From positions 1-31,816 of IMG/VR virus record IMGVR_UViG_3300007538_005612: a stretch of 31,816 nucleotides of DNA; one strand, 5' to 3'. This document shows, in pieces, positions 22,229-29,427 of this stretch. Within the stretch, counting starts at the first letter, position 1; every line of letters begins with the position of its first letter. This DNA comes from a virus. The notes beneath the pieces are model-generated. The model did not search any database. It saw only the letters and a list, made by a program, of their open reading frames with translations, and was not told where the DNA came from. The position numbers were made by a program, and so were the translations under genes.

Positions 22229-24241
22229 ATGATTGAAGAATTGGATAACGATGGTAAAAAACATTCTCGCCGACAAGGTTCGGAATCTGGAACTCCTGTA
22301 TTGGACAATTTCAGTAAGGACCTTAACAAGATGGCGTCCGAAGGTAAGCTTGACCCTGTTGTAGGGCGTGAGCGTGAGATTAGAAGGATTGCACAAATTC
22401 TTTCTCGTAGAAAGAAAAACAATCCAATTATTATTGGTGAACCTGGTTGTGGTAAAACTGCGATTGTTGAAGGTTTGGCAATGAAAATCCATGAAGGTGA
22501 TTGCCCAAGAAACTTGATGGATAAACGAGTTGTGCTTTTGGATATGACATCAATTGTTGCGGGTACCAAATACCGTGGACAGTTTGAGGAACGTCTGAAA
22601 GTCATTATTGAAGAACTACGTGAGAACCCAAACATTGTGGTATTCATTGATGAGATTCACACTATTGTTGGTGCTGGTAATGCCTCAGGTTCATTGGACG
22701 CATCAAACATCTTTAAACCCGCACTTGCTCGTGGTGAAATTCAATGTATCGGTGCAACAACTCTTGATGAGTATCGTACCAACTTTGAAAAAGATGGGGC
22801 TCTTGAGCGTCGTTTCCAAAAAATCGTAGTTGATTCTCCATCCAAATCTGAAACCTTACAGATTCTTCAAAACGTTAAGTTTAAATATGAGGAATATCAC
22901 AAGGTTAATTATTCAGATGAGATTCTTGGGTTGTGTGTTAATCTTGCTGACCGTTATATTACGGACCGAGAATTCCCCGACAAAGCATTTGACATCATTG
23001 ATGAGGTTGGTGCTCGTTCTCAAGTTGAAATCAAACTTCCTGAGGTTATTGAAAAACTAAAACTTCAAGCATCTCAAATTAAGGAAGAGAAAATCTCTGT
23101 CGTTAAAAAACAGGATTATGAACAAGCTGCTGAACTTAGAGATAAGGAACGTAAAATCTTGTCAAAACTCTCAACTGAGAAAAAGAAGTTTGAGGAAGAA
23201 CTCTCAACACACCGAAAAGACATCTTACCTGAATTGGTTTTGGAAGTTGTATCTAACATGACCAAGATTCCAGTAAACAAACTTTCAACTGATGATAAAT
23301 CTGCGTTGGTTGGTTTGGAAAATCAATTAGGTCAGTCAGTTATTGGACAAGAAGATGCGGTTAAGAAGATTTCAAAAGCTATCCGCAGAAACCGTTTGGG
23401 TATTAAAGACCCCAACAAACCAATCGGTTCATTCATCTTCTTGGGTTCAACAGGTGTTGGTAAGACTCACTTGGCTAAACAACTGGCAAAACAAATCTTT
23501 GGTAGTGAAGACTCTTTGATTCGTATTGACATGAGTGAATACTCAGAGAAACACAACGTATCAAAGTTGATTGGAGCACCTCCAGGTTATGTTGGATACG
23601 AAGAAGGGGGTCAGTTGACAGAAGCGGTTAAGAACAAACCATATTCTGTTGTGTTGTTTGATGAGGTTGAAAAGGCAAACAAAGAAGTGTTTAACACCCT
23701 ACTACAAATGTTGGACGATGGGTATCTAACAGATAGTTTGGGTCGTAAAATCAACTTCAGAAATTGTTTGGTTATTATGACATCAAACATCGGAGCTCGT
23801 AAGATTTCTGAATTTGGTACCTCTATTGGATTTGAGGGTAAACTATCTCACTCTTCACAAGAAGAAAGAAAGCGTTCCATCATCCAAAAAGAGATGAAGA
23901 ATTTCTTCTCACCTGAATTCTTGAATCGTATTGACGAGGTAATTATCTTCAACTCTCTTAAAGAAGAAGAGATTAAGAAAATTGTTGAGATTGAACTTAA
24001 CAAATTGACTGTTCGTCTTCAAGAGTTGAAACTTAACTTCAAATATGATAAGACTATTATTGAACACATTAGTCAAGTCGGATTTGATGAAACCTACGGG
24101 GCTCGCCCTATCAAGAGAGCCATCCAAGATGAGATTGAGGATTTAATCTCTGAAGAGGTTCTAATTGGTAATGTCATTGAAGATAAAAATTACACGTTAT
24201 TCTTCAAAGACGAGAAAGTTCAAATTAAAGGGTCTAAATAG
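22229..24241 (+). CDS. ClpC-like AAA+ unfoldase lacking the N-domain
   Basis: A 670-residue protein with two AAA+ modules. D1 has Walker A GEPGCGKT (70-77), Walker B VVFIDE (137-142) and a KYRG pore loop (114-117). A UVR-like segment (KKQDYEQAAELRDKERK, 293-309) lies in the middle. D2 has GSTGVGKT (406-413), VVLFDE (474-479), a GYVG pore loop (453-456) and an IGF tripeptide at 533-535, at the ClpP-docking loop. Typical ClpC is about 850 aa; the N-terminal repeat domain is absent. The linker TPVLDNF(S)KDL before D1 resembles Bacteroidota ClpC. I chose the ATG at 22229; the in-frame TTG at 22187 lies upstream of the promoter -7 box. Predicted to unfold substrates for host ClpP. Confidence 0.93.
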   Translation: MIEELDNDGKKHSRRQGSESGTPVLDNFSKDLNKMASEGKLDPVVGREREIRRIAQILSRRKKNNPIIIGEPGCGKTAIVEGLAMKIHEGDCPRNLMDKRVVLLDMTSIVAGTKYRGQFEERLKVIIEELRENPNIVVFIDEIHTIVGAGNASGSLDASNIFKPALARGEIQCIGATTLDEYRTNFEKDGALERRFQKIVVDSPSKSETLQILQNVKFKYEEYHKVNYSDEILGLCVNLADRYITDREFPDKAFDIIDEVGARSQVEIKLPEVIEKLKLQASQIKEEKISVVKKQDYEQAAELRDKERKILSKLSTEKKKFEEELSTHRKDILPELVLEVVSNMTKIPVNKLSTDDKSALVGLENQLGQSVIGQEDAVKKISKAIRRNRLGIKDPNKPIGSFIFLGSTGVGKTHLAKQLAKQIFGSEDSLIRIDMSEYSEKHNVSKLIGAPPGYVGYEEGGQLTEAVKNKPYSVVLFDEVEKANKEVFNTLLQMLDDGYLTDSLGRKINFRNCLVIMTSNIGARKISEFGTSIGFEGKLSHSSQEERKRSIIQKEMKNFFSPEFLNRIDEVIIFNSLKEEEIKKIVEIELNKLTVRLQELKLNFKYDKTIIEHISQVGFDETYGARPIKRAIQDEIEDLISEEVLIGNVIEDKNYTLFFKDEKVQIKGSK

Positions 24242-24254
24242 ACCCTTTTTTTTT
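24227..24254 (+). terminator. Terminator containing the clp stop codon
   Basis: A 10-bp stem (AAAGGGTCTA / TAGACCCTTT) with a 2-nt loop is followed by a T run. The clp TAG stop lies within the right arm, and the T run supplies part of the next promoter -33 box. Confidence 0.88.
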
Positions 24255-24282
24255 GTTATATCAAAAAAATGTAATATATTTG
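24252..24282 (+). promoter_or_regulatory. Bacteroidota-type promoter for the peptidase gene
   Basis: TTTG (24252-24255), exactly 19 nt, then TATATTTG (24275-24282): a perfect match to the Bacteroidota housekeeping promoter, 17 nt before the ATG at 24300. Confidence 0.85.
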
Positions 24283-24299
24283 CATCATAATTTATCAAC

Positions 24300-25349
24300 A
24301 TGAGACAAGAAGAACTTTCCAGATTTAAAGAATTACTATCAGTACCAAGCAAAACATACTTGGAAAAAATGATGGTTGCACATATTGAATCCGTTCTTTC
24401 TGAAATTGACGGTGTGTCATTTTGGAAGGACGATTTTGATAATGTCTATGCGGTCAAAGGAGAGTTAAACGATGGTGAATACTACCCCATGTTTGTCGCT
24501 CATACGGACACCGTTCACCAAATTGTTGATAAAATCAATGTTATTGAAGGTGAAAAGGTCCTACCACCAACTTTTGGTAAATCATTTCCACAAGATGAAG
24601 TTCATCAAGTATTATACGCATTGGACAACAATGACCTACCAACAGGTATTGGTGGTGATGATAAAGCGGGTATCTTCATTTGTTTGGAATTGCTCAGGAC
24701 TTTGGATAAGGTCAAGGTTGGTCTTTTCGTATCTGAAGAAACGGGTTGTCACGGGTCATCCAAATGTGACTTGGACTTCCTGACCGATGTTGGATATATC
24801 GTTCAATACGACGCACCTGGTAACCACCTAATTACCGAAACTTGCTCGGGGGTTCGTTTGTTTGAAAAGAACGGTGAGTTCATTAACAAAGTATTACCTG
24901 TTATTGAAAAAACAATGGAGACCGAAATGATGCTCCAAGCCCATCCATACACCGATGTATCTCAGTTAAAGATGAAGACAGATGTATCTTGCATCAACAT
25001 CTCTTGTGGTTATTACAACATGCACACACCATCTGAGTTTGTGTCAATTCAGGATGTTGAAAAGGCCATTGAAACTGGTGATTACATTGTTAGAGAGTTG
25101 GGATTGAAGAAGTACGAATACAAATACGAGAAACCAAATTATGGCGGTTTTTTTTACAACGACTATGAAGACGATAGTGATGACAATAATGATTACTTTA
25201 TTGACAGTCAAATAAGTATCAAAGAAGAATCTGACGGTATTATGATTGAGAGCAATTACACTTACGACCAGTTATTTTTATCTGATGATGATTGTGTTGA
25301 ACTATACGATTACCTAAAAACTTATTTAAAACGCAAACTTGCTTATTAG
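24300..25349 (+). CDS. M20/M42-type zinc aminopeptidase-like protein
   Basis: A 349-residue di-zinc peptidase-fold protein. Motifs in order: FVAHTDTVH (H68, D70), TGIGGDDKAG (D120 as bridging ligand), VSEETGCHG (E146/E147, base and ligand), VQYDAPG (D171) and YYNMHTPSEF (H242). This is the metal set of M20/M28/M42 peptidases such as peptidase T; a lid domain is not obvious. The last 75 residues are an extra acidic tail (YEDDSDDNNDY). There is no signal peptide, so it acts in the cytoplasm. A likely role is breaking peptides down to amino acids; substrate unknown. Its stop overlaps the convergent gene by 4 nt. Confidence 0.85.
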   Translation: MRQEELSRFKELLSVPSKTYLEKMMVAHIESVLSEIDGVSFWKDDFDNVYAVKGELNDGEYYPMFVAHTDTVHQIVDKINVIEGEKVLPPTFGKSFPQDEVHQVLYALDNNDLPTGIGGDDKAGIFICLELLRTLDKVKVGLFVSEETGCHGSSKCDLDFLTDVGYIVQYDAPGNHLITETCSGVRLFEKNGEFINKVLPVIEKTMETEMMLQAHPYTDVSQLKMKTDVSCINISCGYYNMHTPSEFVSIQDVEKAIETGDYIVRELGLKKYEYKYEKPNYGGFFYNDYEDDSDDNNDYFIDSQISIKEESDGIMIESNYTYDQLFLSDDDCVELYDYLKTYLKRKLAY

Positions 25350-26479
25350 AATAACTTTGGTTGGTAAACCAAAAGATTTAATTCTTCTCTGGTTAATTCT
25401 GATGATTTCTTTTTTGTGTTATTAGGGTCCCTCATATCTTCCAAATAAACTAGTATTTTATTAGTTTCTCGGTCAATACCATCAATTCTAACTTTCACCG
25501 CGTCGTCCCACTTTGTTTTGAATAATTTGTGCATTGGAAATTTACTTGAAACCCATTCAAAGTTTTCTCTGTAAACATCCACATCTTCAAACATATCTTC
25601 AACCTTACTTAACATATTTTGCAATTGACTAATTGTATATGGTTCGGACTCAGTAAGTGCAACATTTTCTTCCAAATAAGAATAATAATCTTCTTGTAAA
25701 TCACTAGGTACTTCAACATTTTCATCAATCACCATCTGAGAGATTAAATCAAACACGGATGAATTTGTTTTACCGTATTCTTCAAATTTTTCAATAAGGG
25801 TTGATAATGGTATTGTGTATTTATAAAAACAACTTTGAGTGTCAAATCCAATTGTTTCTAAACTACAGTGATTTTCAATAACATATTTCTTCATATTATT
25901 TGCGATTGTAGCGTTCTGTTCTGAAACATAATTTGATAAGATACTATCAAGCTCACTCTCAAACTCATTCATTAGTAATCTAATAATAAGTTCTTCACAC
26001 AAATCACTTCTACCGAATCTATCATTCTCTTCCCTGTCACCCAAACAAGGTAATAACTCAGGTGCCATAATCATGACAATATCTTTTATATATGTTTTTA
26101 CTTCGTCACCATTAAAAATTGATGGGTAATAACCCTCTTTAATATCGTCATAAATTGTATCTTCAGAAATAAAATCCCAATGTGACCCATAACTACTAAA
26201 TAAACTTTCCACCAATATTCGGTCATAATCACCATCATTAAAATTTGGAAATATATCCCAAAATTGAAAATTATTATCACCAAACCTTATTTCTACATCC
26301 CAATCGTTGGAGGTCTTTTTAATGTCATATACCAATTCATCGTCAAACCAATTAGGATACCATAAACTAGGTAAATCACCACCCCCATCTTTTATATTTT
26401 GTAAATACTTAAGTTGGTTGTAGATACCCTCAATATCATTTGGATTCTCATCTTCCTCTAAAATGATTTTTCTTCTCAT
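25346..26479 (-). CDS. Hypothetical protein
   Basis: A 377-residue acidic protein with many aromatic residues (LPSLWYPNWFDDELVYDIKK; NFQFWDIFPNFNDGDYDR). The C-terminal 60 residues (DAVKVRIDGIDRETNKILVY) look like a small beta domain. No recognised family, no membrane segment. Its promoter region overlaps that of the divergent tmRNA: a TATTTATC element lies 16 nt before its ATG. Confidence 0.6.
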   Translation of the reverse strand: MRRKIILEEDENPNDIEGIYNQLKYLQNIKDGGGDLPSLWYPNWFDDELVYDIKKTSNDWDVEIRFGDNNFQFWDIFPNFNDGDYDRILVESLFSSYGSHWDFISEDTIYDDIKEGYYPSIFNGDEVKTYIKDIVMIMAPELLPCLGDREENDRFGRSDLCEELIIRLLMNEFESELDSILSNYVSEQNATIANNMKKYVIENHCSLETIGFDTQSCFYKYTIPLSTLIEKFEEYGKTNSSVFDLISQMVIDENVEVPSDLQEDYYSYLEENVALTESEPYTISQLQNMLSKVEDMFEDVDVYRENFEWVSSKFPMHKLFKTKWDDAVKVRIDGIDRETNKILVYLEDMRDPNNTKKKSSELTREELNLLVYQPKLF

Positions 26480-26495
26480 ATAATTGACAACTAAA

Positions 26496-26503
26496 GATAA
26501 ATA
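26496..26503 (-). promoter_or_regulatory. TATTTATW-like motif
   Basis: Minus-strand TATTTATC (one change in the final base) ends 16 nt before the ATG at 26479 and lies next to the -33 box of the divergent tmRNA promoter. Confidence 0.35.
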
Positions 26504-26504
26504 G

Positions 26505-26536
26505 TTTGTTTTATTGAAATAGATGATATATATTTG
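26505..26536 (+). promoter_or_regulatory. Bacteroidota-type promoter for the tmRNA
   Basis: TTTG (26505-26508), 20 nt, then TATATTTG (26529-26536). Transcription should start near 26541-26543, about 100 nt before mature tmRNA. Confidence 0.82.
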
Positions 26537-26541
26537 TATCA

Positions 26542-26624
26542 GAAATCACAGGTGGCTCCCTTAATAGTTAAGGCTGACCTTAAGCATCTGACCAAAAGTC
26601 TATACAGGGGGCGAAAGTGGTTTC
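26542..26624 (+). ncRNA. Structured leader RNA upstream of tmRNA
   Basis: Starting at the expected transcription start, the RNA can fold with an outer stem GAAATCAC (26542-26549) with GTGGTTTC (26617-26624), an inner stem GCTCCC (26555-26560) with GGGGGC (26607-26612), and inside these a hairpin TTAAGG-CTGA-CCTTAA (26568-26583) and a weak GAC/GTC hairpin. The segment TTAAGG can alternatively pair with CCTTAA at 26559-26564, which would break the inner stem. It is not a tRNA: no T-arm can be formed. Family unknown; it could be a processed leader, a switch or a separate small RNA. Confidence 0.5.
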
Positions 26625-26643
26625 TTATTGTTCTTTGAATTAT

Positions 26644-27031
26644 GGGGGTGACCGGTATTGATTGGCGTTGCTGAGTATCGGGGGCACGTAGTGAGATGTT
26701 TCCTATCACTTTAATCTATGGATGCACATTTTTAAATGGCGATGTTTTCGCAAATCTCGAGGCAGTAGGTCTTCTTGCTGCTGAGGAAGTAGTTGTAGCC
26801 TAAGCTATACCTGCATCAGGTCGGGGGGACATTAACCTAGGAACAGAAGTCCCTTTAGGGTGTGGTTTCTACCCAAAAAGAAACAAGTGGAAGATTAGTT
26901 TTCAGTAAACCGAACCACTATAAAATAAGGGAACTGTAAATTTCGGAGTATTAGAAAATACTGACCTAAACGTGTAGTCCCTTATGTTGAGGACGAGCAA
27001 GACGGGGGTTCGATTCCCCCCACCTCCACCA
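26644..27031 (+). ncRNA. ssrA: Transfer-messenger RNA (tmRNA)
   Basis: A 388-nt tmRNA that rescues stalled ribosomes. The 5' end GGGGGTG pairs with CACCTCC (27021-27027), followed by discriminator A and encoded CCA at 27029-27031. The T arm is GGGGGTTCGATTCCCCC. The preceding CTAAACGTGTAGTCCCTTATG segment matches the conserved 3' half of bacterial tmRNAs. The resume codon is probably GGC at 26738, after AAAT, as in Bacteroidota. The tag frame then runs 21 codons to TAA at 26801-26803, starting GDVFANLE and ending LLAAEEVVVA. Usual Bacteroidota tags are short and end in ALAA. Several pseudoknot-type hairpins follow the tag, such as CCTGCATCAGG. Confidence 0.95.
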
Positions 27032-27034
27032 AAT

Positions 27035-27066
27035 AAAAAACCCCTCTTTATAGGAGGGGTTTTTTT
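27035..27066 (+). terminator. tmRNA terminator
   Basis: A stem AAAAAACCCCTC / GAGGGGTTTTTT with a 7-nt loop begins 3 nt after the tmRNA CCA and ends in T. It may also stop the convergent minus-strand gene. Confidence 0.9.
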
Positions 27067-27085
27067 ATTTTTTCAATATTTTTTA

Positions 27086-27640
27086 TTACCAGTGAACATC
27101 ACCCCAAATTCCTTGACCTCTTGCTCTCGCTCTACGTGCGGCTCTACATCCACTTCCTGAGCTTCTACCTCCGCCACCACCCATGCGGCTAATCATTGCG
27201 GTTAATACACCCAAAAGAACTAATCCTAAAAGAACGTAACTAACAGGTATACCTAAAATCATAGTACCGGCAGCGGCTGCGGCTTGTTCATTTTGTTGTG
27301 TCATTTTTGACTTAACATCTCTATATAAATTTTTTAACGATGATAAGTCTAATGAATTTATTTTTTGGAAAAGTTTTGCAAGATTGCTGTCACCTGTTTT
27401 TTTAACTTCTTGAGTAACTTCTTCAGGTGCTGTACATACTGCCAATTCTGCGGCTTCGTCACTTGCACCAGATTCCTGTTTTAATTTACCAAGAATATCA
27501 TCAACACCCAAGTTATCAGGTTCATATATTCCAGCTTCATTTATTCTTTTTGATTTTTGTTCTGAAACAACAACACCTCTATCATATTGAAAAAGGTATT
27601 TCATTACATTTAATTCTTCGTTTAAAACTTTTTTATCCAT
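27086..27640 (-). CDS. Single-pass membrane protein, unknown function
   Basis: A 184-residue protein. The N-terminus MDKKVLNEELNVMKYLFQYD has an LxE triplet (L6-N7-E8), and RINEAG near residue 34 gives a second IxE. Residues about 128-150 form one membrane segment (GIPVSYVLLGLVLLGVLTAM) preceded by an Ala run, followed by GGGGG and a basic tail with RAARRARARG. No holin or spanin family is recognised, although a small tailed membrane protein next to a peptidase could serve lysis or injection. It follows the M23 ORF by 15 nt. Confidence 0.6.
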   Translation of the reverse strand: MDKKVLNEELNVMKYLFQYDRGVVVSEQKSKRINEAGIYEPDNLGVDDILGKLKQESGASDEAAELAVCTAPEEVTQEVKKTGDSNLAKLFQKINSLDLSSLKNLYRDVKSKMTQQNEQAAAAAGTMILGIPVSYVLLGLVLLGVLTAMISRMGGGGGRSSGSGCRAARRARARGQGIWGDVHW

Positions 27641-27655
27641 AACTTTATTTTTTTT

Positions 27656-27946
27656 TTAAAGACAACCTGTATAAGGTATTAAATCATCTTTTTTATACTT
27701 TTTAAGTATCTGAACCATTTGTTCAGCGTTTACTTTATTTTGACCCATCAAAAACATTCTAATTTCTTTTGCCGCTCTTTCACCCTCACCTCTACCTTCA
27801 AGAAGTTTTTCAAGGATTATAACCAAAGCACCCAAACCCATTTTTGCACCATTACAACCTGGTACAATACTTTCTTTTTTCTTAGAATCTTTCTTTTCGG
27901 CTTCTTCAACAAACTCTCTAAGAGTTTTTCTTATTAAATTATCCAT
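27656..27946 (-). CDS. Probable nested gene in the M23 frame (96 aa)
   Basis: In the same frame as the M23 gene, an ATG at 27946 is preceded by a TATTTATA element 11 nt upstream, the arrangement seen at true gene starts in this phage. The product would begin MDNLIRKTLREFVEEAEKKD and end DLIPYTGCL. Its NLIRKTLRE closely resembles NLVKKVLNE at the N-terminus of the protein at 4331, which supports a real N-terminus here. Either the short protein is made alongside the long one, or this is coincidence. Confidence 0.5.
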   Translation of the reverse strand: MDNLIRKTLREFVEEAEKKDSKKKESIVPGCNGAKMGLGALVIILEKLLEGRGEGERAAKEIRMFLMGQNKVNAEQMVQILKKYKKDDLIPYTGCL

Positions 27947-28555
27947 ATTCTTTTTTTTATAAATATTACGATTTTCAGAAACACCAGGTCCTATCGCAGC
28001 TCCTGCTAATCCAGCAATTGTTAATGGTGTTGCTATCTTTGAAAACATGCCAGTTAATAATTTATTACTATCTTCCGACTTATCAGTTGAATCTGAATCT
28101 TTACTTACCGCATTTGCAAGTGCTGCGGTACCAAGAACCAATGCAGCACCTTTTAAATATGGTGATGGGTCTATGGGCGATTTACTTGAATTTAATAATT
28201 CAAAATGTAAATGAGGACCTTCAGCATTTCCTTTAAATGGGTCATCCTTACCTCCACCGCTTAATGCAATACTTTCACCTTCAGCAACAGTATCTCCAAC
28301 TCTAGCATATCTCTTTTTTAAATGACAATATTTTGTGTAGAAAGTTTCACCATCAACTTGGTGTTTTATCATAATGAATCCACCACATTTACCGTCTCTG
28401 GCTTCATCTACCGATGCAACCACAACACCTCTTGCTGGTGAAACAACACGAGTTCCTGATGGAACCGCAATATCAACTCCATTATGTGGTGTACCTTTTC
28501 TAATACCAAACCCACTTATTATATTATTACTACCTACAGGATTTGTTAATTTCAT
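27656..28555 (-). CDS. M23 (LytM-type) metallopeptidase with C-terminal extension
   Basis: A 299-residue protein. The peptidase domain (about 8-125) has all expected residues: HNGVDIAVP (H24, D28), YCHLKKRY (H78) and GPHLHFEL (H115, H117). It would cut peptide cross-links in peptidoglycan, in lysis or as a virion-borne injection enzyme. No signal peptide is present. After residue 135 there are two hydrophobic Ala/Gly/Leu stretches (GAALVLGTAALANAV; IAGLAGAAIGPGV), then a 96-residue C-terminal part that seems to be separately started at 27946. The start overlaps the upstream GAF-like gene by 4 nt. Confidence 0.88.
   Translation of the reverse strand: MKLTNPVGSNNIISGFGIRKGTPHNGVDIAVPSGTRVVSPARGVVVASVDEARDGKCGGFIMIKHQVDGETFYTKYCHLKKRYARVGDTVAEGESIALSGGGKDDPFKGNAEGPHLHFELLNSSKSPIDPSPYLKGAALVLGTAALANAVSKDSDSTDKSEDSNKLLTGMFSKIATPLTIAGLAGAAIGPGVSENRNIYKKKNMDNLIRKTLREFVEEAEKKDSKKKESIVPGCNGAKMGLGALVIILEKLLEGRGEGERAAKEIRMFLMGQNKVNAEQMVQILKKYKKDDLIPYTGCL
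27958..27965 (-). promoter_or_regulatory. TATTTATW motif inside the M23 frame
   Basis: Minus-strand ATATTTATAAAA lies within coding sequence, 11 nt before the internal ATG at 27946; it encodes part of the NIYKK stretch of the long protein. Confidence 0.45.
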
Positions 28556-29178
28556 ATTAAGTAAGTTTTTAATGAATTTGCATCCTGTACCATAGATTCT
28601 TTAATTTCATCACTAAATTGATTATCCACCAACATGTGCTCATCAATTTCAGAAAATACCCAATCAAATCCTAATACGGCTACTAAATGTTTATCTCTAT
28701 CATAAATAGGTAATCCACAGTGAGATGATGTTCCATATGAACGGAATAAACTCTTCATTGTAATATCATCAACATCTTCATCAACATCATTAAAAAATGT
28801 TTCACCTTTTAGTAATTTTGAATTATACCAAGTAAAATTACTAACCAAAATATTTTGGTATTTTTCACTTAATCTTTCCAAACCATCTGAACATCTCTCG
28901 TAAGTTATTGATGCCTTTTGCATTGAACTATCGGTATAAAACTGTCCACCATTGTGATACTGAATTATGTATACCCTATCTACATTATATTTTCTTCTAA
29001 TTTCTCTCAATGAGAAATGTATTAATTCATCTTTTTGAATTTGTTGAACTAACTTCGTTTTACTTTGTTTTTCAGTTTGTTGTTTTTTGTATTTTTGAAA
29101 ATATCCTGCCGCGATTAACGCAACAACAACAGAAGTTACAGAAGTTATTACTGTTTTGATTAAATCTAAAACGTCCAT
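28552..29178 (-). CDS. Membrane-anchored GAF-like protein
   Basis: A 208-residue protein. Residues 8-26 form an N-terminal membrane segment (TVITSVTSVVVALIAAGYF), followed by a basic linker. Residues 45-190 look like a GAF-type sensor fold: YNVDRVYIIQYHNGGQFYTD, a SFRSYGTSSHCGLPIYDRDK-like region, and VAVLGFDWVF. The topology places the domain in the cytoplasm. Ligand unknown. It overlaps the M23 gene by 4 nt, and a TATTTATT element lies 16 nt upstream of its start. Confidence 0.65.
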   Translation of the reverse strand: MDVLDLIKTVITSVTSVVVALIAAGYFQKYKKQQTEKQSKTKLVQQIQKDELIHFSLREIRRKYNVDRVYIIQYHNGGQFYTDSSMQKASITYERCSDGLERLSEKYQNILVSNFTWYNSKLLKGETFFNDVDEDVDDITMKSLFRSYGTSSHCGLPIYDRDKHLVAVLGFDWVFSEIDEHMLVDNQFSDEIKESMVQDANSLKTYLI

Positions 29179-29194
29179 TCAAGTAGTTTTACCT

Positions 29195-29202
29195 AATAAA
29201 TA
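29195..29202 (-). promoter_or_regulatory. TATTTATW motif
   Basis: Minus-strand GTATTTATTAGG ends 16 nt before the ATG at 29178; it overlaps the end of the upstream DUF2061 gene region. Confidence 0.45.
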
Positions 29203-29427
29203 CTACGAATTTTCTCTTTTAACACCTAAATCTATTTTATACCATATTCTTTCGTGTATAAAATACAAAAACATTTTTGTTATAACTTCTAATCCACCAA
29301 TAGTTAAACCTGTTTTAATATCACCAGAAACAAACCAACCTAATAACATGGTGTCAATTGTACCAACAACTCGCCATGTAATAGTTTTTAATAAATGGCG
29401 ATAAACACTAACATTTGTCTTAGTCAT
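29203..29427 (-). CDS. DUF2061 membrane protein
   Basis: A 74-residue protein fitting DUF2061: RHLLKTITWRVVGTIDTMLL, GWFVSGDIKTGLTIGGLE and the C-terminal YFIHERIWYKID with the conserved HERIW. Two short membrane segments are likely (about 20-33 and 40-58). Family function is unknown; it is common in bacteria and phages. Its start overlaps the HAD gene stop by 8 nt. Confidence 0.88.
   Translation of the reverse strand: MTKTNVSVYRHLLKTITWRVVGTIDTMLLGWFVSGDIKTGLTIGGLEVITKMFLYFIHERIWYKIDLGVKRENS

Noticed and set aside
22111-22647. 178-residue minus-strand frame opposite clp
   Set aside because: It is the mirror of conserved ClpC coding sequence (Walker A and D1), has no family signature, and crosses the clp promoter and palindromes.
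26542-26624. tRNA gene before the tmRNA
   Set aside because: The outer stem resembles an acceptor stem, but no T arm or TTC loop can be formed, and there is no CCA or suitable anticodon arm.
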